Shown: one piece after another, positions 26,974 to 32,521 of the stretch
Layout of the letters: the number at the start of each line of letters is the position of its first letter
Numbering within the stretch: the first letter of the stretch is position 1
Origin: UBA721 sp002705165
Lineage (GTDB): Bacteria; Planctomycetota; Planctomycetia; Pirellulales; Pirellulaceae
Reading direction: 5' to 3'
Length of the DNA stretch: 64,000 bases
Assembly (NCBI GenBank): GCA_045565995.1
Contig: JBJLEF010000001.1
Location: 1,984,001 to 2,048,000 of the forward strand
The notes under the pieces: generated by a model
The model's database searches: none
Told to the model about the DNA's origin: nothing
What the model saw: the letters and a program-made list of their open reading frames with translations, nothing else
Program-made: the position numbers and the translations under genes

Positions 26974-27330
26974 GAGTCCATGTCGTTGGTTCACGCTGGC
27001 GCAGTCTTGTTCCCCTGCTTAAGAACCCCGCGGCCGATTGGGGGGGACGACCGGCATTTGGTTCACCACGTTGGTGCCTGGGAACAGGGGCAGGCCGCCC
27101 AATCGAAGCACGAAAGAGTTTCAATCCAGAACAAACGATTCACCCTGGTGAATAACGAGGAGCTTTACGACCTCAGTACTGACCCCGGTGAAACTGAAAA
27201 CGTGATCGCTGAATATTCCGAAGTCGTGGATCAACTCCGTACTGTATACGATCAATGGTGGATCAGGATCCAGCCGAGGCTGGTGAACGAAGATGCCTAC
27301 CAGCCGACAGCGAAAGCCCGTTCACGGTAA
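26974..27330 (+). pseudogene. Sulfatase C-terminal remnant 1
   Basis: The frame ending at 27330 reads RHLVHHVGAWEQGQ..., then IQNKRFTLVNNEELYDLSTD and a PGETENVI-type stretch, then a Y-x-x-W helix. This is the standard C-terminus of arylsulfatases (strand-strand, ELYDLxxDPGE, helix). The N-terminal catalytic domain with the C/S-x-P-x-R formylglycine site is absent, and upstream in frame there is only unrelated sequence. It is the decayed end of a larger gene. Confidence 0.75.
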
Positions 27331-27344
27331 TGTTTGGAGAAATT

Positions 27345-28112
27345 ATGAAAATGACGAAACTGTTTTTTACAATCTTAGCCTTGGGTGTGATTTCTGTCTT
27401 AGCAATGGCTGACGAAAAGTCAGATCACCCCGTTCATCTATTTATCCTCTCGGGTCAATCGAACATGGCGGGCATGAATCCGGAGACAGGTTTTATGCCT
27501 GAGGCAAAAGAACTCTTTAAAGACGAAAAAGTCGTCTACATCAAAGTCGCAAAAGGTGGCCAGCCAATATGCAGATGGGTCAAGGAGTGGGAAGATATCG
27601 CAAAAGAGAAGGGACTGGATTTCAAACACATCCAAAAAATCACGAAAGGTGAAGGAGTCCAGTTCTATCAGCCTATTCTTGATCAGTACAAGGACATGCT
27701 GGAGAAACACCCCAATCCGACTTCAGTCACGTTTTGCTGGATGCAGGGTGAACGTGATGCCAGTGGAGGAGCGGATGCGGCGTACAAAGAAGCGTTGAAG
27801 CGATTGATTACTAATCTTCGACGTGACTTGAAGCGACCCGACATGAATTTTGTCATTGGTCGCATAAGCGATGCTGCTCCAGAGAGACCGAGTTGGGTGG
27901 CAGTACGAAAAGCTCAACGTGAAATTGCTGACGAAGATCAGCGCGGTGCCTGGTTGGATGTAGATGACCTTAATAATCGAGAAAAAGACGGGCAGGTCAT
28001 CAACGCAGTTCATTACACAAAAGAAGGTTATGTCGTTCTCGGACAACGCTTTGCACGTCAAGGGTATGCACTCGTAACCGGAAAGAAATCCGCGGAAAAC
28101 GGTAGACCCTAG
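27345..28112 (+). CDS. Secreted SASA/sialate O-acetylesterase-like carbohydrate esterase
   Basis: The ATG at 27345, with GGAGA upstream, yields 255 residues with a signal peptide (MKMTKLFFTILALGVISVLAMA); the longer frame overlapping the sulfatase remnant is not used. SGNH-type motifs are clear: LFILSGQSNMAG (catalytic Ser), CWMQGERD (block with Gly-Glu), and the C-terminal VHYTKEGYVVLGQRFA (catalytic His). The mature protein is just the esterase domain, so it is a compact form. It probably removes acetyl groups from exported polysaccharides. It is flanked by two sulfatase C-terminal remnants. Confidence 0.8.
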   Translation: MKMTKLFFTILALGVISVLAMADEKSDHPVHLFILSGQSNMAGMNPETGFMPEAKELFKDEKVVYIKVAKGGQPICRWVKEWEDIAKEKGLDFKHIQKITKGEGVQFYQPILDQYKDMLEKHPNPTSVTFCWMQGERDASGGADAAYKEALKRLITNLRRDLKRPDMNFVIGRISDAAPERPSWVAVRKAQREIADEDQRGAWLDVDDLNNREKDGQVINAVHYTKEGYVVLGQRFARQGYALVTGKKSAENGRP

Positions 28113-28195
28113 ATGAAGAATACAATCTGGCTGAATCGAATCCGAAAGTCATTGATCGCCTTTCAAAACGCCTGGTACAACTTCAAGGTGACTAA
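28112..28195 (+). pseudogene. Sulfatase C-terminal remnant 2
   Basis: Directly after the esterase stop a frame reads DEEYNLAESNPKVIDRLSKR and ends LVQLQGD-stop at 28195. This is the NLAESxPxVxxRLxxRL helix typical of sulfatase C-termini. Only ~28 codons remain and there is no start. Confidence 0.6.
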
Positions 28196-28310
28196 ATCTA
28201 ATTAAAGGAACGCTTGCTGTTTTTTTGATCCGTGAGGACTCTAACACTCATTCCGCTGAAAATTTCCCACTTTGTTAAAAACAATTGCCCCTTTCCTTTC
28301 ATTAGTAAGC

Positions 28311-28508
28311 ATGAAAAGTCCTAAAATGAAGTCTCTCAGTATCCATTTCACATCGATTGTCTTGCTCGTAACTGCGGCGCCCGCTGTGGCTGAGTCCTGG
28401 GTGGTGGAGAGTCAGCCAGACTGGACCGCTGCCAGGAGAGCCGCGAAAAACGTGGAGCTCGCCGATGGCTTTGGGAGAATAAAGGCTTGGCCGAAGCGGT
28501 ATGTGTAG
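28311..28508 (+). pseudogene. N-terminal fragment of a secreted protein
   Basis: 65 residues: a signal peptide (from MKSLSIHFTSIVLLV to AVAESWVV) followed by ESQPDWTAARRAAKNVELADGF, then an abrupt stop. The first ~45 residues look like the start of a larger exported enzyme and the rest looks out of frame or foreign. Probably a truncated gene. Confidence 0.45.
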
Positions 28509-28602
28509 GCTGTGGCTGCGTGATTCGAGTTGATTCTTAATGAGGCCTCGCATGCTTGACAAGTCAATAAAAACGCCTGATAGAGTTGCAGGAAATTCGG
28601 TG

Positions 28603-28890
28603 ATGAAAAAAGTCCTACTAGGCACCATTGTAGGTTGCTTAGTTGCGACCCTCCTTGCCGTTGGGGGTGTAGCAATTTTAATTGCGCATTTAATGACTAG
28701 CAGTGCGGGAGGCGGAAGTGGGGGGGTAGGTGCTTTCATCGTCGCGATTGCTATCTTCATCCTTTGCTTGCCTGTTGGCGTAATTTGGGGTGTGATTTCC
28801 GCAGTCAAAGGTTGGTGGCCGTTTTACAAAGGTTCATTCTCGGCGGTCAAAGGCTGGTGGCCTTTTCGGAAAAAAGCACATAATCAATAG
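28603..28890 (+). CDS. Small membrane protein with repeated SAVKGWWPF tail
   Basis: The ATG at 28603 (MKKVLLG) gives 95 residues with two TM helices (LLGTIVGCLVATLLAVGGVA and FIVAIAIFILCLPVGVIWG) separated by a glycine/serine loop. The C-terminus carries the nonapeptide SAVKGWWPF twice, 15 residues apart, each followed by basic residues. The tail is probably amphipathic and membrane-associated. The family is unknown. Confidence 0.5.
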   Translation: MKKVLLGTIVGCLVATLLAVGGVAILIAHLMTSSAGGGSGGVGAFIVAIAIFILCLPVGVIWGVISAVKGWWPFYKGSFSAVKGWWPFRKKAHNQ

Positions 28891-28906
28891 CTATTGGGTA
28901 GCTTAC

Positions 28907-29061
28907 CAACCACCCAGAGCTTGCAGAGAAGGCTTTGGAACACGCTTCAAGCATCACAAAAATAGGGATGCGAGGTTTATTCCGCATCCCATCAGTTGAT
29001 ATTACTCCACGCTGGTTGCTGCATCAGCGGGAGGGTAATGGTAGCCGAGGCGGGACTCGAA
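28907..29061 (+). repeat. 155-bp repeat B, copy 1 (displaced tRNA-Leu 3' end)
   Basis: Matches 32223-32377 at a constant offset of 3316 bp with one mismatch. The last 23 bp (29039-29061) equal the 3' end of the tRNA-Leu gene including CCA, and the rest includes the tRNA terminator hairpin (GGGATGCG ... CGCATCCC). This is the arrangement left by tRNA-targeted integration or by duplication next to a tRNA. Confidence 0.95.
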
Positions 29062-29273
29062 GTTCGAGCGTTTCACACGGTAAATATAGGGTCGGGAAAC
29101 TACATGCTGAAAAAGGGGTACGGCAAGGGGTACGGAATGCTTCAATCGGCAGCATAACACCGACCCTACTAGCTACGATCTGGGACGACCTAGATGAAGT
29201 AGAACGAAGCAATATCACTCAGATCGTAGTGGATTATCTGGAAACCAAACGCTCTGAAATTATCGATGCCTGA
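29062..29273 (+). other. Possible C-terminal remnant of an integrase-like gene
   Basis: After the displaced tRNA end the frame continues with KYRVGKLHAEKGVRQGV and ITPTLLATIWDDLDEVERSN before a stop at 29273. The helical tail (T/LATIWDDLDEVERxxI) vaguely recalls C-terminal tails of planctomycete tyrosine recombinases, but no R-H-R-Y catalytic motif is present. It lacks its own start. Confidence 0.2.
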
Positions 29274-29286
29274 CAATCGCGTGATG

Positions 29287-29304
29287 TGATATGAAGTGAT
29301 ATCA
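29287..29304 (+). promoter_or_regulatory. Conserved dyad in 5' block F, copy 2
   Basis: TGATATGAAGTGATATCA has arms TGATAT and ATATCA. It sits 90 bp before the ATG at 29394. The counterpart at 23937 differs at two positions. Confidence 0.5.
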
Positions 29305-29393
29305 ACCAGATCACTCCAACTTCCGCAGTATCGCCATACGTTTTGAACCTACTCCTCACGGATGCTAGAGTAAGTGAAACGAAAGGAACCCCC

Positions 29394-29810
29394 ATGAAGA
29401 ACGCACTACTCATCCTCCTCCTACTAACACCAGCGCTATTCGCTGATGACAGTGGCCCTAATCCACGATATTGGAATTTCTTCCGGGTCAGAGGTAGCTC
29501 CGAGATCGACGTTGCGTTATTTAACTACGGGCAGCTTCTGGAGGTGCACGGCGGCGGTAAACTAAATGGTTTCGAGATCGCAGGTAAGGATCGTCAATTC
29601 AAACCTGCCACGGCGACAATCGGCGGGCAGATTACCGAGGATGAGAAACTCAACGTCACTTGGATTAATCTAAAGTCGGCTCAGTTAAAGGAGCCGTGGT
29701 ACATACGCTATGCGCATGGTGCATACCGCTCAAAGGCAAATCTTGCAAATGGTCTAGGCGATAAGGCGTTGCCATTTCAGACGCAGCCGTCGGATCCTGC
29801 TAGCGAGTAG
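29394..29810 (+). CDS. Secreted orphan domain resembling the C-terminus of sialate O-acetylesterase
   Basis: The ATG at 29394 after GAAAGGAACCCCC gives 138 residues. The signal peptide MKNALLILLLLTPALFAD nearly copies the one at 24049. The mature part (LNGFEIAGKDRQFKPATATI, then WYIRYAHGAYRSKANLANG, ending ALPFQT) follows the typical last ~80 residues of sialate O-acetylesterases (FxIAGxDRxFxPAxAxI ... VRYxW ... N ... GLPxxPFRT). The catalytic SGNH domain is absent. It is either a recycled accessory domain with a new export signal or a deletion derivative that kept a working promoter. Confidence 0.65.
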   Translation: MKNALLILLLLTPALFADDSGPNPRYWNFFRVRGSSEIDVALFNYGQLLEVHGGGKLNGFEIAGKDRQFKPATATIGGQITEDEKLNVTWINLKSAQLKEPWYIRYAHGAYRSKANLANGLGDKALPFQTQPSDPASE

Positions 29811-29820
29811 CCCTGACGCA
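29803..29820 (+). repeat. Repeat D, copy 1 (18 bp)
   Basis: GCGAGTAGCCCTGACGCA occurs identically at 32080-32097. In both places it includes or follows the end of a short gene (the stop at 29810 lies inside the repeat; the stop at 32078 lies just before it). Confidence 0.8.
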
Positions 29821-29835
29821 TCAGTCTACGCCACC

Positions 29836-29880
29836 TCCATCTTTTGTCCTCCGACACACGCATGCGACAGGATGCGTTGG
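29836..29880 (+). repeat. Repeat E, copy 1 (hairpin-forming)
   Basis: CATCTTTTG, then GACACACGCATGCG and AGGATGCGT. The sequence can pair ACGCAT with ATGCGT, and ACAC with GTGT, around GCGACAGG. A second copy at 31777-31822 has different stem bases that still pair (AGACACA/TGTGTCT). It abuts repeat A copy 2. Confidence 0.7.
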
Positions 29881-30013
29881 TGTGGCGTGATTAATGACAT
29901 GCGACGACCTTTGTAGTCGGTTCAACACTGACTCTAACTCCGGCACTTGTCGATAATGACAACGTGTGAAGCGTTGCAACGCAGCGCTATTCGTAAAGAA
30001 ACACCAACGACCG
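29881..30013 (+). repeat. 133-bp repeat A, copy 2
   Basis: 132 of 133 positions match copy 1. The palindrome GCGTTGCAACGC is at 29971-29982. It ends 17 bp before the ATG of a tiny lipoprotein, so it probably supplies promoter and 5' leader. Confidence 0.95.
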
Positions 30014-30030
30014 AAATCGGAGTCCAACTC

Positions 30031-30150
30031 ATGAAGAAATTGATTGCCCTACTGCTTCTTGGTACCGTCCTACTCGTCAGCGGATGTGCCGAAGGTGGTG
30101 GCCTTGATCCAAACAATCCAATCGTAGAAACCATCTTCAAGAAACGCTGA
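30031..30150 (+). CDS. Tiny lipoprotein (39 aa)
   Basis: MKKLIALLLLGTVLLVSGC followed by AEGGGLDPNNPIVETIFKKR. The lipobox VSGC places the lipidated Cys at residue 19, leaving a mature peptide of ~21 residues. GGAG lies about 9 bp before the ATG at 30031. It is paralogous to the 44-residue lipoprotein at 31410 (LLLIGAVLFVSGCDEGTGEL), and both follow repeat-A-type sequence. An entericidin-like small envelope lipoprotein is a functional analogy only. Confidence 0.65.
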   Translation: MKKLIALLLLGTVLLVSGCAEGGGLDPNNPIVETIFKKR

Positions 30151-30201
30151 TAAATAAAACCGATGTTCGCAATCCGGAGGGAGAGTGATTGGATTCATAA
30201 T

Positions 30202-30672
30202 ATGGATGTTCCTGATATCCTGAGCTTCGTATTCTGCTTTGGCTGCGTTTTCCTGTTGTGGTTCTGCGCAGTCGGCAGACATCGACTCGTAAGGACGAAC
30301 AGCAACCGCTCCCAACAAACGGATCAAAGAACGAAAAGTGGACAATTCTGGTTTAACTTCATCGTTTTGTATGTGTTTTTGGTCCTTGTCTTCCCGTCTC
30401 TGGGGTTTGCGTTGCTACAAGACCCGGGCAACTTTGCTCGAGAGTTCGTGACATTAATTGGCGTGGGGATATACGAAATTGCCCTGTCCTACTTCGTCTA
30501 TCGTAGATCCAAGCTGAGATACGAAATCGCCCCAAACCCCCAGTTACGGATTCTAATGCAATTCGCGAAAATACATCTTTTGACTTGTATCGTGCTGGCC
30601 GCCTGTCTGTTAACGCTGGTACTCTACGTACTAATTCACAGTAGCATGACCGACGCTCCCATCACAGTCTAG
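30202..30672 (+). CDS. Hypothetical membrane protein, four TM segments
   Basis: Starting at MDVPDILSF (30202) gives 156 residues; an in-frame ATG at 30163 would add a hydrophilic 13-residue start and cannot be excluded. TM helices lie near residues 6-25, 48-68, 75-100 and 125-147. No motif or family is recognised. Confidence 0.5.
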   Translation: MDVPDILSFVFCFGCVFLLWFCAVGRHRLVRTNSNRSQQTDQRTKSGQFWFNFIVLYVFLVLVFPSLGFALLQDPGNFAREFVTLIGVGIYEIALSYFVYRRSKLRYEIAPNPQLRILMQFAKIHLLTCIVLAACLLTLVLYVLIHSSMTDAPITV

Positions 30673-30743
30673 ATGTAACGGCTCTGATGGAAAACGGGAA
30701 CTCTATTGGGTTACTATCGTGCCGGACAGACGAATCTTCGCTA

Positions 30744-31160
30744 TTAAACCGGACTTGCCGCACCAATTCCAATCAGAAAAAACAATGCGACTGCCAGGGT
30801 TATCATTCCCACAATGGCTAAATGAAGGTGATTAAGGTTTCGCTCGGAAATAAATCGGCCACCGAAATACAAGCTAGCCAGCCCAGTACCAAAAACGACC
30901 CAAAGCATTCTGGATAATAAGAGGCCGTAGTTTCCCACGTCAGGAATTGGGTATCCCGGAATTACAAATGGTAAGATCAGTGAAATACTGAATAGAAGAG
31001 AAATTCGCAAGGGGTATGAGGGCTCTATCGATTCGGACGAATCACGATTACGAAAGCCAAAGTTTCGTGTGATACCTTCTAGTATCGCCCAAATCACAAA
31101 TGCCCCCAGTTGGTGAAGACCAACAGTGATTATGAAGAACGGTAGCATTTCCAGATTCAT
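30744..31160 (-). CDS. Hypothetical membrane protein, four TM segments
   Basis: 138 residues with hydrophobic helices near 5-27, 51-68, 76-101 and 112-134 and a conserved-looking histidine in the first helix (GLHQLG) and NHLHLAIVG before the last. It is one of few minus-strand genes in the island. No family is recognised; AAAGGAACAAA upstream is an acceptable ribosome binding site. Confidence 0.55.
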   Translation of the reverse strand: MNLEMLPFFIITVGLHQLGAFVIWAILEGITRNFGFRNRDSSESIEPSYPLRISLLFSISLILPFVIPGYPIPDVGNYGLLLSRMLWVVFGTGLASLYFGGRFISERNLNHLHLAIVGMITLAVALFFLIGIGAASPV

Positions 31161-31294
31161 TTTGTTCCTTTGTAACTCTGCTCTGCCTAGCTACAGACCG
31201 AATTTCTGTTTTTCAGCCCTAGTACTCGCTACAGAATTCTATCTATTCCGCCAGGTCAACTTCTAGTATTGAAAATGCTACACAACCCACATGT

Positions 31295-31409
31295 TTTGTA
31301 GCGGTTTCAACACTAACTTTATTTTTTATGTTTACCGATAATGCTTTAGACGTAAGGCACTTTAAAAGGTACCAAAAACAAATTCAATATAAGAATCGGA
31401 GCCCTAGCT
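31295..31409 (+). repeat. Diverged copy of repeat A
   Basis: TTTTGTAGCGGTTTCAACAC at 31293-31312 and TTTACCGATAATG further on align with TTTGTAGTCGGTTCAACAC and CTTGTCGATAATG of repeat A. The palindrome is not preserved. It leads directly to the lipoprotein ATG at 31410, as repeat A copy 2 does at 30031. Confidence 0.55.
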
Positions 31410-31544
31410 ATGAAAAGAATAATTGTACTGCTACTGATTGGTGCTGTTTTGTTTGTTTCCGGATGTGATGAAGGTACTGGAGAACTTAACTCAGATGTAT
31501 CAAATTCAATTGATACAATCGTCGAAGCCACTGGCTCAAAATAG
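31410..31544 (+). CDS. Tiny lipoprotein (44 aa)
   Basis: MKRIIVLLLIGAVLFVSGC followed by a ~25-residue acidic mature part (DEGTGELNSDVSNS...). Lipidation is expected at Cys19. The signal peptide aligns residue by residue with the lipoprotein at 30031. GGAG lies about 8 bp before the ATG (AATCGGAGCCCTAGCTATG). It is followed after 15 bp by another tiny membrane gene. Confidence 0.6.
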   Translation: MKRIIVLLLIGAVLFVSGCDEGTGELNSDVSNSIDTIVEATGSK

Positions 31545-31559
31545 ACTAGCGGTCATTGC

Positions 31560-31736
31560 ATGATATCGTTTTTATTGCTGTATACGACGTGGTGTGCATT
31601 ATTGACGGCGATGGTAAACGCTCACCGAGGCGGAAGTTTTATTAAAGGCCTTGGTATAGGTATTGCGATCGCTGTTCTATCTGCGTTAGCTCTATGGGGG
31701 CTTTTGCAGTTGTTTTTACAAAGCTTGCCGACTTAA
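31560..31736 (+). CDS. Tiny membrane protein (58 aa)
   Basis: MISFLLLYTTWCALLTAMV ... GLGIGIAIAVLSALALWGLL: two TM helices with a short loop (NAHRGGSFIKG). It starts 15 bp after the lipoprotein stop on the same strand, suggesting a two-gene unit. The family is unknown, and there is no strong ribosome binding site. Confidence 0.4.
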   Translation: MISFLLLYTTWCALLTAMVNAHRGGSFIKGLGIGIAIAVLSALALWGLLQLFLQSLPT

Positions 31737-31776
31737 ACGATCGGTGCCGTTCCAGAAATTAGGCCCCCTCCCAGTC

Positions 31777-31822
31777 CTCATCTTTTGCTCTCAGACACAC
31801 GCATGCGGTAGGATGTGTCTGG
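31777..31822 (+). repeat. Repeat E, copy 2
   Basis: CATCTTTTGCTCTCAGACAC followed by ACGCATGCGGTAGGATGTGTCT. AGACACA and TGTGTCT pair perfectly. It is followed at 31833 by GCGTATGAATGACAT, a trace of the start of repeat A, and then a short gene. Confidence 0.65.
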
Positions 31823-31880
31823 TAAGCCGGTGACGGCTTGGTTGCGTATGAATGACATTTAGTTGTCGGGGGAAATGTTA

Positions 31881-32078
31881 ATGGCTAATTGGCAAAGGTT
31901 GTGGATGAGAGCAATTGGCCTTCATGGAACTCGCCGAAGAAGTATGCGGGAAATCAAAGCGGAGATTCACCGCCAGAAGCCTGCAAGTAATCGGAAGGTA
32001 GTAGTAGCATTTTGTATAGCCATGGTGGGCTTAGTAGTAACTGTCGGTTTGATGGTATACCTCGCATTTATTAAGTAG
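31881..32078 (+). CDS. Small basic protein with C-terminal TM anchor
   Basis: ATG at 31881, 7 bp after GGGGGA, gives 65 residues: a basic head (MANWQRLWMRAIGLHG, RRRSMREIKAEIHRQ) and one C-terminal TM helix (VVVAFCIAMVGLVVTVGLMVYLAF). It is probably tail-anchored with a cytoplasmic head. Upstream ATG or TTG codons in frame are possible. It is the last island gene before tRNA-Leu. Confidence 0.45.
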   Translation: MANWQRLWMRAIGLHGTRRRSMREIKAEIHRQKPASNRKVVVAFCIAMVGLVVTVGLMVYLAFIK

Positions 32079-32079
32079 T

Positions 32080-32097
32080 GCGAGTAGCCCTGACGCA
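32080..32097 (+). repeat. Repeat D, copy 2 (18 bp)
   Basis: Identical to 29803-29820. It begins 2 bp after the stop of the small anchored protein. Confidence 0.8.
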
Positions 32098-32133
32098 GCA
32101 GCCGAAGCTGCCACGCCAGACACACCGCCTATC

Positions 32134-32176
32134 TAAGCGGGACTCCAAGATGGGGGTAGGGGGTCTGGGTCGGATT
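32134..32176 (+). repeat. Repeat C, copy 2
   Basis: TAAGCGGGACTCCAAGATGG and the following G-rich stretch match 25554-25595 with several substitutions and one length difference. Confidence 0.7.
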
Positions 32177-32222
32177 ACATCGGTTCATATTGGTTTGAAT
32201 TGCTTCACACAGCGTTACAGAT

Positions 32223-32377
32223 CAACCGCCCAGAGCTTGCAGAGAAGGCTTTGGAACACGCTTCAAGCATCACAAAAATAGGGATGCGAGGTTTATTCCG
32301 CATCCCATCAGTTGATATTACTCCACGCTGGTTGCTGCATCAGCGGGAGGGTAATGGTAGCCGAGGCGGGACTCGAA
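32223..32377 (+). repeat. 155-bp repeat B, copy 2 (overlaps tRNA-Leu 3' end)
   Basis: 154 of 155 positions match 28907-29061. It covers the last 23 nt of the intact tRNA-Leu gene and its terminator. Confidence 0.95.
32271..32306 (-). terminator. Terminator of tRNA-Leu
   Basis: On the minus strand GGGATGCG, a 10-base loop and CGCATCCC are followed by TATTTTTG. The copy at 28955-28990 lies in repeat B copy 1. Confidence 0.8.
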
Positions 32378-32441
32378 CCCGCACGTCCTATCGGACACAG
32401 GATTTTAAATCCTGAGCGTCTGCCAATTCCGCCACTCGGCC
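32355..32441 (-). tRNA. tRNA-Leu (anticodon TAA), CCA encoded
   Basis: The minus strand reads GGCCGAGTGGCGGAATTGG with D-loop GCAGACGC, anticodon loop around ATTTAAAATC (anticodon TAA), a long variable arm (TGTCCGATAGGACG), T arm GGGTTCGAGTCCC and acceptor CTCGGCT-A-CCA. The long variable arm and TAA anticodon identify leucine. The first base pair is G-T. It is the apparent target of the island: its 3' end is duplicated at 29039-29061. Confidence 0.95.
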
Positions 32442-32521
32442 ATTACCATTGGCTTGTTGAAAACGATATCTTACCGCAACAGCGTGCTGCGTCCAAGAAC
32501 AGCGCCTTGAGTTTTCTATGT

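Noticed and set aside
28935..29273. 112-codon ORF across repeat B
   Set aside because: The first part is repeat B, including tRNA 3' sequence and a terminator hairpin, so it is not coding; only the tail after 29062 is kept as a tentative remnant.
22319..32222. Integron-like cassette array
   Set aside because: Small single genes separated by repeats suggested an integron, but no attC consensus (RYYYAAC/GTTRRRY pairs at cassette ends) and no IntI gene were found.
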